Source of the DNA: Burkholderiaceae bacterium | GTDB lineage: Bacteria; Pseudomonadota; Gammaproteobacteria; Burkholderiales; Burkholderiaceae_C | Assembly: GCA_023262645.1 (NCBI GenBank) | Contig: JALRAA010000078.1 | Location: 1 to 6,846, forward strand | DNA: 6,846 nt | Direction: 5' to 3' | Shown: piece after piece, positions 1 to 6,382 of the stretch | Numbering within the stretch: the first letter of the stretch is position 1 | Layout: the number at the start of each line of letters is the position of its first letter | Translations under genes and position numbers: made by a program | The notes under the pieces: generated by a model | What the model was told of the DNA's origin: nothing | Database searches by the model: none | The model's input: the letters and a program-made list of their open reading frames with translations, nothing else

Positions 1-706
1 GTTGAATTTGTATTGCGCGTTGTTGATCGACAAAGAGTTGAATCACCCAGATGAGGCTGTGCGCAAGCAATCCGCTGAAATGGTCGCCATGCTCACGCCG
101 ATTGTCAAAGCGTTCATCACCGACAACGGGTGGATCGCTACTTCATCATGCTTGCAAGTGTTGGGTGGCCATGGATTTATCAGCGAATGGGGCATGGAGC
201 AGTATGTGCGCGATGCACGCATCAACATGATTTATGAAGGCACCAACACCATCCAAAGTTTGGATTTATTGGGCCGAAAAGTGTTGGGCAACCAAGGCGA
301 GACCTTGAAAAAATTTGGCAAATTGATCGCTGAGTTAGTGGCTGCTGAAACTGGCAACGAGGACATGGCACCGTTTATTCAGCCGTTGGCCAAATTGGGC
401 CAGCAAATGACCCAGTTCACCGGCGAGATTGGCATGAAAGCCATGGCCAATGCAGACGAAGTCGGTGCGGCTGCGGTGGATTATTTGCGGGTAGCTGGCC
501 ATTTGGTGTTCGGGTATTTCTGGGCACGCATGGCGCAAGTGGCTTTGAAAAAAATAGCCGCAGGCAGCAAGGATCCTTTCTACAAAGCCAAACTCCAAAC
601 CGCACGTTTTTATTTTCACCGGTTGTTCCCCGAAACCGCGTCTTTGATGCTGACTGCCCGTTCCGGCAGCGATGTATTGATGGACACGGAAGAAGTATTT
701 GCTTGA
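1..706 (+). CDS. Acyl-CoA dehydrogenase, C-terminal part (5' end outside window)
   Basis: This is the last 234 residues of an FAD-dependent acyl-CoA dehydrogenase, which oxidises an acyl-CoA to its 2-enoyl-CoA and passes electrons to ETF. The reading frame is open to the left edge, so the start lies upstream; relatives are about 600 residues long, so roughly 360 are missing. Counting from the codon at 2-4, the FAD-contacting motif QVLGGHGF is at 52-59, RDAR at 70-73 and IYEGTN at 77-82. E79 matches the catalytic base (Glu376 of medium-chain acyl-CoA dehydrogenase). After the motif TIQSLDLLGRKVLG a further helical domain of about 130 residues follows, typical of the large subgroup that includes DmdC (3-methylmercaptopropionyl-CoA dehydrogenase). 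The visible part does not settle whether the substrate is a fatty acyl-CoA or a methylthio-acyl-CoA. It is probably first in an operon with the DUF2147 and crotonase genes 28 bases and further downstream. Family assignment is firm; substrate is not. Confidence 0.95.
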   Translation, partial: LNLYCALLIDKELNHPDEAVRKQSAEMVAMLTPIVKAFITDNGWIATSSCLQVLGGHGFISEWGMEQYVRDARINMIYEGTNTIQSLDLLGRKVLGNQGETLKKFGKLIAELVAAETGNEDMAPFIQPLAKLGQQMTQFTGEIGMKAMANADEVGAAAVDYLRVAGHLVFGYFWARMAQVALKKIAAGSKDPFYKAKLQTARFYFHRLFPETASLMLTARSGSDVLMDTEEVFA

Positions 707-722
707 CACCCACCATTTACCC

Positions 723-727
723 AGGAG
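723..727 (+). promoter_or_regulatory. Ribosome binding site of the DUF2147 gene
   Basis: AGGAG lies 7 bases before the ATG at 735. This is the best Shine-Dalgarno match in the window. It decides the start over the in-frame TTG at 699, which would overlap the acyl-CoA dehydrogenase stop and put 12 residues in front of a clean signal peptide. Confidence 0.8.
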
Positions 728-734
728 ACACGCT

Positions 735-1175
735 ATGAAAAAAACACTCGCCCTGTTGGCCCTGACCTGGGGCTTTGCCGCCAGCGCCCAAATGACCCCG
801 GTCGGTTTGTGGCACACCATCGACGATGAAACCAAACAGCCCAAAGGCGAAGTACGCATCATCGACAACAACGGCGTGCTCAGCGGAGTTGTCGGTCGGG
901 CATTGAAAGATGACCCGAAGGCCAAAACGGTGTGCGATTTGTGCACCGATGACCGCAAAGACCAAAAAATCATCGGCATGGAAATCATTCGCAACCTGAC
1001 CCGAGAAGGCAAAGAAAATGACTATCTGTGGGCGGGCAAAGGCACCATTCTTGACCCCAACAATGGCAAGGTGTACACCGTGAAAATGACCCCGATTGAA
1101 GGCGGAAAACGGCTTCAAGTTCGCGGTTACATTGGGGTGTTTTACCGGACCCAATACTGGGTTCGGGTCGAATAA
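735..1175 (+). CDS. Secreted DUF2147 family protein
   Basis: A protein of 146 residues with a classical signal peptide: MKK, a hydrophobic stretch (residues 5-16) and ASA before Q19, so cleavage is expected after A18 and the mature protein should be periplasmic, about 128 residues. The mature sequence has the DUF2147 (PF09917) pattern: PVGLWHTIDDETKQPKGEV at the start, DNNGVLSGVV, a CDLC pair (C67, C70), IIGMEII, WAGKGTILDPNNGKVYTVKM, and the closing GGKRLQVRGYIGVFYRTQYWVR. The family is expected to be a compact beta-rich fold; its biochemical role is not established as far as I know. The two cysteines could form a disulfide or bind metal. It sits 28 bases after an acyl-CoA dehydrogenase and 32 before a crotonase on the same strand, so it is probably co-transcribed with acyl-CoA degradation genes. 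That suggests, but does not show, a role at the envelope linked to lipid or fatty acid supply. Confidence 0.9.
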   Translation: MKKTLALLALTWGFAASAQMTPVGLWHTIDDETKQPKGEVRIIDNNGVLSGVVGRALKDDPKAKTVCDLCTDDRKDQKIIGMEIIRNLTREGKENDYLWAGKGTILDPNNGKVYTVKMTPIEGGKRLQVRGYIGVFYRTQYWVRVE

Positions 1176-1207
1176 CACTTCAATGACATTCAACCATCGG
1201 AAAAACC

Positions 1208-1966
1208 ATGGCCTCCATACTGCATAACCAAGAACAAGGCGTTCTCACGTTGACGCTTAACCGGGTGGACAAAAAGAACGCGCTGACCGCAGACATGTAT
1301 GCGGCGCTGGCGGACCATTTGACCCAGGCCCAAGCCGCAAACGATGTGCGCGTGGTTTTGCTGCAAGGCCATGAAACTGTGTTCAGTGCGGGCAACGACA
1401 TCGCCGATTTTTTGCAACAACCGCCGGCCAACCCAGACTCACCGGTGTCGCGTTTTTTGCGCGGCATAGCGGTGTTTCCCAAGCCCTTGTTGGCGTCAGT
1501 GTGCGGCCCTGCCGTGGGCGTGGGAACCACCCTGCTGTTTCACTGTGATTTGGTGTATGCCGGTGACAACGCAGCGTTTTCCATGCCATTCGTCAACTTG
1601 GGTTTGTGCCCCGAAGCGGCATCCAGCATGTTGGCCGTGAAACTCATGGGTTACCAACGGGCAGCAGAGGCCTTGTTGATGGGCGAGCCGTTCATGGTGG
1701 AAACCGCGCTGGAGATGGGCTTGGTCAGTCGCGTATTGCCTCCCGCCGAAGTCAACGCGTATGCGCAACGCCAAGCACAAAAGATGGCTGCCAAACCGCT
1801 GAGTTCATTGATCGAAACCAAACGTTTGATGAAGCAAGCCAGTACACCTGCCGTGTTGTCGCAAATGGACCAAGAGGCTGCGGTGTTTGGTCGCATGCTC
1901 AAAGAACCAGCCGCGATAGAGGCATTCAGCGCATTCATGGAAAAACGCAAACCCGTGTTTGGTTGA
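1208..1966 (+). CDS. Crotonase family: enoyl-CoA hydratase/isomerase, probably delta3-delta2-enoyl-CoA isomerase type
   Basis: A full-length crotonase of 252 residues. The first oxyanion-hole segment is FSAGNDI (59-65) and the second is CGPAVGVGTTLLFHCD (99-114). It ends with the usual AFSAFMEKRKPVF. The two acid residues of classical enoyl-CoA hydratase are absent: the position of rat Glu144 is T107 or T108 and that of Glu164 is F128 in MPFVNLG. Instead GLCPEAASS places E136 where ECI2/Eci1-type delta3-delta2-enoyl-CoA isomerases carry their single catalytic glutamate (human ECI2 has SPEGCSS). I therefore favour isomerisation of 3-enoyl-CoA to 2-enoyl-CoA, which allows unsaturated acyl chains into beta-oxidation, over hydration. 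No signal peptide; cytoplasmic. The start is the ATG in ACCATGG; only a weak CGGAA lies about 5 bases upstream, so translation may be partly coupled to the gene before it. Last gene of the likely operon. Family certain; reaction inferred. Confidence 0.93.
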   Translation: MASILHNQEQGVLTLTLNRVDKKNALTADMYAALADHLTQAQAANDVRVVLLQGHETVFSAGNDIADFLQQPPANPDSPVSRFLRGIAVFPKPLLASVCGPAVGVGTTLLFHCDLVYAGDNAAFSMPFVNLGLCPEAASSMLAVKLMGYQRAAEALLMGEPFMVETALEMGLVSRVLPPAEVNAYAQRQAQKMAAKPLSSLIETKRLMKQASTPAVLSQMDQEAAVFGRMLKEPAAIEAFSAFMEKRKPVFG

Positions 1967-2022
1967 GTCAGCGTCAGCAGCCCGTCGACCAACCATCGAA
2001 CCGGTGTCTCAAAGCGTGAATT

Positions 2023-2451
2023 TCAAGGCGTTTTGCGCGTGATCGTGCGGGGTTTGCCATTGGCGTCAATGGCCACATAAGTCACGTTGGCTTCGGTGAC
2101 TTTCAAATACGTGCCTTGCATACTGAAGCGCTCGGCGAATACTTCTACCTTGACCGTGATGGATGTGTTGCCAACGCGCGTGACCGAACTGAAAAAACTC
2201 AGTATGTCGCCCACCTTGACCGGCTGCTTGAAAATAAATTCGTTGACAGCGACGGTGGCGATGCGGCCATTGACATAACGCGCTGGTAAAACGGCACCGG
2301 CCAAGTCCACCTGAGCCATCACCCAGCCGCCAAAAATATCGCCACTTTGGTTGCAATCGGCTGGCATCGGAATCACTTTGAGTACCAATTCCGCATCGGT
2401 GGGCAAACTGGTCACTGTGTGTCGGGAATCTTGGGGTTCAGTCACAGGCAC
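2023..2451 (-). CDS. yciA: Acyl-CoA thioesterase, YciA type (hotdog fold)
   Basis: A protein of up to 142 residues that matches E. coli YciA over its length: ELVLKVIPMPADCNQSGDIFGGWVMAQVDLAGA (21-53), a central ATVAVNEFIFKQPVKVGDILSF, and a C-terminal LKVTEANVTYVAIDANGKPRTI. D49, in the segment after FGGWVMAQV, matches the catalytic aspartate of this family. YciA hydrolyses a broad range of acyl-CoAs to free acid and CoA and usually forms hexamers in the cytoplasm. The start is uncertain: the longest form begins with GTG at 2451, a second GTG lies two codons later (2445), and neither has a clear Shine-Dalgarno site. The region before ELVLK is longer than in E. coli, so the shorter form or an even later GTG is possible. 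The gene converges with the crotonase (56-base gap) and diverges from the ABC transporter; a strong inverted repeat covers its start. Confidence 0.93.
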   Translation of the reverse strand: MPVTEPQDSRHTVTSLPTDAELVLKVIPMPADCNQSGDIFGGWVMAQVDLAGAVLPARYVNGRIATVAVNEFIFKQPVKVGDILSFFSSVTRVGNTSITVKVEVFAERFSMQGTYLKVTEANVTYVAIDANGKPRTITRKTP

Positions 2452-2482
2452 AATCCAGGTTGTTGATTAACCTGTATTGTGC
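2448..2482. promoter_or_regulatory. Large inverted repeat between the divergent yciA and ABC transporter starts
   Basis: The left arm GCACAATCCAGGTT (2448-2461) and right arm AACCTGTATTGTGC (2469-2482) pair at 13 of 14 positions around the 7-base spacer GTTGATT. The dyad ends 3 bases before the ABC transporter ATG (2486) and covers the outermost yciA start codon (2449-2451). It fills almost all of the space where both promoters or leaders must act. The size and placement fit an operator for a dimeric regulator, but it could also fold in a transcript. No matching regulator gene is in the window. That the dyad exists is seen directly; its role is inferred. Confidence 0.55.
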
Positions 2483-2485
2483 TTT

Positions 2486-4309
2486 ATGCGTCCTCACGCT
2501 GCCCCTTCACCCGCCTTGCCTGTGACCGCCGCCGCCCAGCCGTCTTCTTCTGACTGGACCACCTTGAAGCGATTGTTCCCTTATTTGTGGGAATACAAGT
2601 GGCGGGTGGTGGCTGCGTTGTCGTTCATGGTTGGTGCCAAGCTCGCCAACGTCGGCGTGCCCTTGCTGCTCAAAGAATTGATAGATTCATTGACCCCGCA
2701 ACCCACTGGTGCACAAATAGCGCTGGTTGTTCCCTTGGCTTTGTTGGTGGGTTACGGTTTGTTGCGTTTGTCTGTGTCGGCATTCACCGAATTGCGAGAA
2801 CTGGTGTTTGCGGCAGCCACACAGGGTGCGGCACGAAAAATTGCCTTGCAAACCTTTGAACATTTGCACAACTTGAGTTTGCGTTTTCATTTGGAGCGAC
2901 AAACCGGCGGCATGAGCCGCGATATTGAGCGCGGTGTGCGCGGTATTGAATCGCTGATCGCATATTCCCTCTACAGCATCGTCCCCACACTGATTGAAGT
3001 GGTGTTGGTGTTGACTATTTTGGGTATGAAGTTTGACAAGTGGTACGCCATCATCACTTTGCTGGCGTTGGCTTTGTACATTTATTTCACCGTCACTGTC
3101 ACTGAATGGCGCACAAAATTTCGCAAACAAGTCAATGAGTTTGATTCGGGTGCGCATACGCGGGCCATCGATTCATTGTTGAACTATGAAACGGTGAAAT
3201 ATTTTGGCAACGAAGCCTTTGAAGCCGCGCGTTATGACGACAGCCTGAACAAACTCAGACAAGCGCGCATCAAAGCACAAAACTCGCTGAGCGCTCTCAA
3301 CATCGGCCAACAACTCATCATCGCAGTGGCCTTGGTGGCGATGCTGTGGCGAGCCACAGAAGGCGTGGTGCAAGGGCATATGAGCTTGGGTGATTTGGTG
3401 ATGATCAACGCCTTCATGATTCAACTCTACATCCCGTTGAATTTTTTGGGTGTGATTTACCGCGAGATCAAACAAAGCCTGACCGACTTGGAGCGCATGT
3501 TTGGTTTGTTGGAAAAAAACCGTGAAGTGGCCGATTTGCCAACGGCCCAACCGCTGCGATTGGAACAACCGCCTGAAGTGCGCTTTGAGCAAGTGCATTT
3601 CGCCTACGAACCCGACCGTCCGATATTGCACGGCATCAGTTTGACCATTCCTGCAGGCAAGACCGTTGCCGTGGTTGGCCCATCAGGCTCGGGCAAGTCC
3701 ACCTTGGCGCGCTTGTTGTTCCGTTTTTACGATGTGCAACAAGGCGCGATTCGGGTGGATGGCCATGAGTTGCGGCAACTGACACAAGACAGCGTGCGCC
3801 AAGCGATTGGCATCGTGCCGCAAGACACAGTGTTGTTCAACGACACGGTCTACTACAACATTGCTTATGGCAATACGCGTGCAAGCCGCGAGCAGGTGGA
3901 GGAGGCTGCGAAGTCCGCGCGAATCCATGGTTTCATTGCTTCAACCCCGCTGGGATATGACACCATGGTGGGTGAGCGCGGCCTGAAACTGTCTGGTGGG
4001 GAAAAACAGAGGGTTGCCATTGCCCGCACCTTGTTGAAAAACCCGTTTGTTTTGATTTTTGACGAGGCCACCTCAGCGCTCGACAGCAGCAATGAACGTG
4101 CGATACAGGCCGAATTGCGCGAAGCCGCGCACAACAAAACCACATTGGTGATTGCACACCGTTTGTCTACCGTGGTGGATGCCCATGAAATCGTGGTGCT
4201 GGATGCTGGCCATATTGTGGAGCGTGGCACACATACTGAGTTGTTGTCAGCCAATGGCCGTTACGCGCAAATGTGGGCATTGCAGCAAAGCCAGGAAGAC
4301 AAAGACTAG
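2486..4309 (+). CDS. Atm1/HMT1-type ABC transporter half-molecule (permease fused to ATPase)
   Basis: A protein of 607 residues with an N-terminal six-helix exporter domain (about 35-325) and a C-terminal nucleotide-binding domain (about 365-600), working as a homodimer in the inner membrane. The ATPase motifs are intact: Walker A GPSGSGKST (398-406, K404), Q-loop Q446, signature LSGGE (502-506), Walker B ending in D526 with catalytic E527, and H558 of the H-loop. Atm1 family marks are NYETVKYFGNE (E235-E243), ALNIGQQ with N272 and Q275, and NFLGVIYREIKQSLTDLERMF. N272 and Q275 correspond to the glutathione-contacting Asn/Gln of the Novosphingobium Atm1 structure (N269, Q272), so export of glutathione conjugates or metal-glutathione compounds is likely, with MsbA-like lipid export less likely. 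The ATG at 2486 is the first in the frame; an in-frame TTG at 2477 is less likely. No Shine-Dalgarno is visible. The gene diverges from yciA across an inverted repeat and overlaps the stop of the convergent transglycosylase gene. Confidence 0.95.
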   Translation: MRPHAAPSPALPVTAAAQPSSSDWTTLKRLFPYLWEYKWRVVAALSFMVGAKLANVGVPLLLKELIDSLTPQPTGAQIALVVPLALLVGYGLLRLSVSAFTELRELVFAAATQGAARKIALQTFEHLHNLSLRFHLERQTGGMSRDIERGVRGIESLIAYSLYSIVPTLIEVVLVLTILGMKFDKWYAIITLLALALYIYFTVTVTEWRTKFRKQVNEFDSGAHTRAIDSLLNYETVKYFGNEAFEAARYDDSLNKLRQARIKAQNSLSALNIGQQLIIAVALVAMLWRATEGVVQGHMSLGDLVMINAFMIQLYIPLNFLGVIYREIKQSLTDLERMFGLLEKNREVADLPTAQPLRLEQPPEVRFEQVHFAYEPDRPILHGISLTIPAGKTVAVVGPSGSGKSTLARLLFRFYDVQQGAIRVDGHELRQLTQDSVRQAIGIVPQDTVLFNDTVYYNIAYGNTRASREQVEEAAKSARIHGFIASTPLGYDTMVGERGLKLSGGEKQRVAIARTLLKNPFVLIFDEATSALDSSNERAIQAELREAAHNKTTLVIAHRLSTVVDAHEIVVLDAGHIVERGTHTELLSANGRYAQMWALQQSQEDKD

Positions 4310-4343
4310 GGCAGGTCGCTGTCTTCTTGCGGATCGTTTTTTT
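4292..4343 (+). terminator. Possible Rho-independent terminator of the ABC transporter gene
   Basis: CAGGAAGACA (4292-4301) pairs with TGTCTTCTTG (4320-4329) over 10 bp with one G-T wobble, leaving an 18-base loop that holds both stop codons. A run of seven T (4337-4343) follows on the + strand. The 7-base gap between stem and T run and the long loop make it a poor match to a standard terminator. The right half lies inside the transglycosylase coding region. Low confidence. Confidence 0.3.
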
Positions 4344-6342
4344 CGCGGGGTCCGATTTTGCCCAACCGGGCTTTGAGCGATTGCGGCTCGCCCGTGATAA
4401 CGGCAGAGTACATGGTTGCGTTGCTCAGTACTTTTTTCACATAGTCACGCGTTTCATTGAACGGTATGCACTCGGTCCAGATGGCGCCCTCGAGCAAGGG
4501 CCCGTTGCGCCATTTGCGCGGACGGCTTGGGCCAGCGTTGTAAGCGGCAGCGGCCATGGGCAGGGAGCTGTGAAAATTGTCCAGAACCAATTTCAAATAG
4601 CCGATTCCTATCGCGATATTGGTGTCGTGTTGGTTCAATTGTTCGGGTTGAAAATTCTTCATGCCGATTTTTTTGGCCGTCCATTTCGCTGTGCGCGGCA
4701 TGACTTGCATCAATCCACTGGCACCCACGCTAGAGCGTGCGTTGATGATGAAGCGACTTTCTTGGCGGATCAGCCCGTACACATAAGCGGGGTCAAGGTT
4801 GATCTCACGGGTACGGCTGAGTACTTCGTCTTTGAACGGCATAGGGTAGCGGTGATTGATGTCAAATTGTTGTGCCCGCTCGCTGCTGCTGATGCAACGG
4901 TCCCAAATTTCGAGTTCGCAAGCCCATTGCGCCACAGCCAGTCTTTCGCGATCGGTCATGCGCCCGCGCTTGCCTTGGCCATCCACCAAACCCACGGTGT
5001 AATTCCATTCGCGCACGCCGTCAGCCCGTATGCCGATGCGAATGGCATGCACTGCGCGTTGCAAACCCGGATTGGATTTGGCGGCTTCCAATTCGGCGGC
5101 GGTCGGTGGTGCAGGGCGAGCGGGAAGTGTGATTTTTTGGCCAAGCTCTTCCAGCGCGAGTTGTTCGTAAAAACCTTGGTGACCGGCAATGCTTTGCAGT
5201 GCCATCAGCGCTTGCGGCATGGCAGTGGTGGATACTGGTTGACGAGCAATCAATGCGCGTGCACGCCAATACACCCAAGCCGGGTCTTTTTGAGTGGCAG
5301 GTGTCATGGCCTCAATGGCCGACTCGACCATGGACCATCGGGGTGTGCCTTCAGCACGCAATGCGGCTCTGACCATCCAAGCCAGCAAATCGTCACTCAG
5401 CCCTTGTGCGTTGCCCACCGATTCAAAATAAGCCACAGCTTTGCTGTCGAAATCCATGGCGGCTTGGCGACCAATCACCGCCCATACCCACTGCAGTTGT
5501 TCTGCATTCAGCAGCTTGACAGATTTGTTGGTGTTGATTTGTTTGATTGCAGCATCATGGTCATTGGCGGCCATTTTGACCAGTGCCAAGGTGATCCACT
5601 CGGGAGATTCTTTACCCAGCGACGTGGCGCGTTGTTGCAAAAAACGCAGCGGGTTGGCCATCAGTTCATCGAGCTTGGCCATGCTTTGCCCTGACACCAT
5701 TTGCAACGCATCTCTGGCAGGTGGTTTGCGGTTGATTTCCACCATGCTGCGGGCTTTTCGCCACGCATCTAGGGCAGGGACACGTTTGGCCAACAGCAAT
5801 TGTTCAAACGCATAGGTACAGCCTTCCTCAGCATTGCGCATACCTAGCCAGGTTCTGCGAATCATGTCCTCTTGCGCGGTGGTGCCTTCGAATTTTTTCT
5901 GGCTGCTGCTCAGCCAATTGGCATAACACTCGACTTCTTTGTCGTCATGCATGCGATAGAGCGCGAATTCGCGCTCGAATTGCGTCCATTCTTGACGCTG
6001 CGCCAGCACCAATAACCAATCGTTGCGCAGCCGATCTTCTTGGTAAGTGCCCGCGTATTTGGTTAGAAATTCTTTGACTTCGTTGTCACTGGCGTCGCCG
6101 AGCCTGACGCGCAATTCCCAGTACGCCGCCCACGGCTCAAGCACATGGCCTTTGGCTTGCGGCAGCAGTTGGGTCAGTTTGCGTCGGTCGTTGTGCGAAT
6201 AAGCGACAGACATGTCCAGCAGCACTTGGTCATTTCTGTCGGGAAATGTGCTGAACGAGATGGCCAAGCATGGCTGCCAGCAGGCGAGAAAAAAACCGCC
6301 AACCATTGAAACGGCGAGTCGGCGGATCAAAAACAAGGACAT
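4306..6342 (-). CDS. slt: Soluble lytic murein transglycosylase (Slt70-like)
   Basis: A periplasmic enzyme that cleaves the glycan strands of peptidoglycan and leaves 1,6-anhydro-muramyl ends. With the start at 6342 it has 678 residues. The N-terminus MSLFLIRRLAVSMVGGFFLA is a signal sequence; cleavage after CLA (residue 27) is plausible, while C21 in FLAC is a poor lipobox. A long alpha-helical part (about 35-480) resembles the Slt ring domain. The catalytic domain follows: YGLIRQESRF with catalytic E528, GASGLMQVMP, and AAAAYNAGPSR. The end is rich in charged residues. An upstream in-frame ATG at 6405 would add 21 residues, destroy the signal peptide and overlap the divergent folate gene, so I reject it. 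There is no good Shine-Dalgarno before 6342 (AGGTG lies 13 bases away). The stop shares CTAG with the ABC transporter stop. Confidence 0.94.
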   Translation of the reverse strand: MSLFLIRRLAVSMVGGFFLACWQPCLAISFSTFPDRNDQVLLDMSVAYSHNDRRKLTQLLPQAKGHVLEPWAAYWELRVRLGDASDNEVKEFLTKYAGTYQEDRLRNDWLLVLAQRQEWTQFEREFALYRMHDDKEVECYANWLSSSQKKFEGTTAQEDMIRRTWLGMRNAEEGCTYAFEQLLLAKRVPALDAWRKARSMVEINRKPPARDALQMVSGQSMAKLDELMANPLRFLQQRATSLGKESPEWITLALVKMAANDHDAAIKQINTNKSVKLLNAEQLQWVWAVIGRQAAMDFDSKAVAYFESVGNAQGLSDDLLAWMVRAALRAEGTPRWSMVESAIEAMTPATQKDPAWVYWRARALIARQPVSTTAMPQALMALQSIAGHQGFYEQLALEELGQKITLPARPAPPTAAELEAAKSNPGLQRAVHAIRIGIRADGVREWNYTVGLVDGQGKRGRMTDRERLAVAQWACELEIWDRCISSSERAQQFDINHRYPMPFKDEVLSRTREINLDPAYVYGLIRQESRFIINARSSVGASGLMQVMPRTAKWTAKKIGMKNFQPEQLNQHDTNIAIGIGYLKLVLDNFHSSLPMAAAAYNAGPSRPRKWRNGPLLEGAIWTECIPFNETRDYVKKVLSNATMYSAVITGEPQSLKARLGKIGPREKNDPQEDSDLP
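5959..5976. repeat. 18-bp perfect palindrome inside slt
   Basis: GAGCGCGAATTCGCGCTC reads the same on both strands with no mismatch and no spacer. On the - strand it falls within codons for E-R-E-F-A-L of the transglycosylase. The flanking sequence adds another GAATTGCG just to the right (5977-5984). A palindrome this long is unlikely by chance in about 7 kb, but it lies within a coding region and no function is evident. Confidence 0.6.
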
Positions 6343-6365
6343 GACACAATGAATACACCTGACAT

Positions 6366-6370
6366 AAGGG
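6366..6370 (+). promoter_or_regulatory. Probable ribosome binding site of the folate cyclo-ligase gene
   Basis: AAGGG lies 12 bases before the ATG at 6383, which is a long spacing. It directly abuts the alternative in-frame ATG at 6371 and so is far too close to serve that codon, which favours 6383. Confidence 0.45.
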
Positions 6371-6382
6371 ATGCATTCTCCC

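Noticed and set aside
1148..1169. GACCC and GGGTC repeat near the end of the DUF2147 gene
   Set aside because: A short stem inside coding sequence without a T run; such repeats are common by chance.
335..1193. Long - strand open frames opposite the acyl-CoA dehydrogenase end and DUF2147
   Set aside because: They are opposite well-supported genes, share no recognisable motif and have no start signals.
1967..1978. Tandem GTCAGC GTCAGC
   Set aside because: Two copies of six bases with no further extension; no reason to see more than chance.
1960..1995. TGGTTG and CAACCA as a terminator between the crotonase and yciA
   Set aside because: Only 6 bp of stem with a 24-base loop and no T run on either strand.
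1606..2019. A 137-residue + strand frame overlapping the crotonase
   Set aside because: It is a frame-shifted reading of the crotonase with an Arg/Gly/Gln-rich product and no family match.
4273..5694. A 473-residue open frame on the + strand antisense to slt
   Set aside because: It lies entirely opposite the transglycosylase catalytic and helical regions, which have clear family motifs. Its translation is low-complexity in character (rich in His, Phe, Gln, Cys) and shows no domain or ribosome binding site.
6341..6368. A sigma70-like promoter (ATGACA, 16 bases, CATAAG) for the folate cyclo-ligase gene
   Set aside because: The -10 match is only 4 of 6, and the implied transcription start would fall after the AAGGG ribosome binding site.
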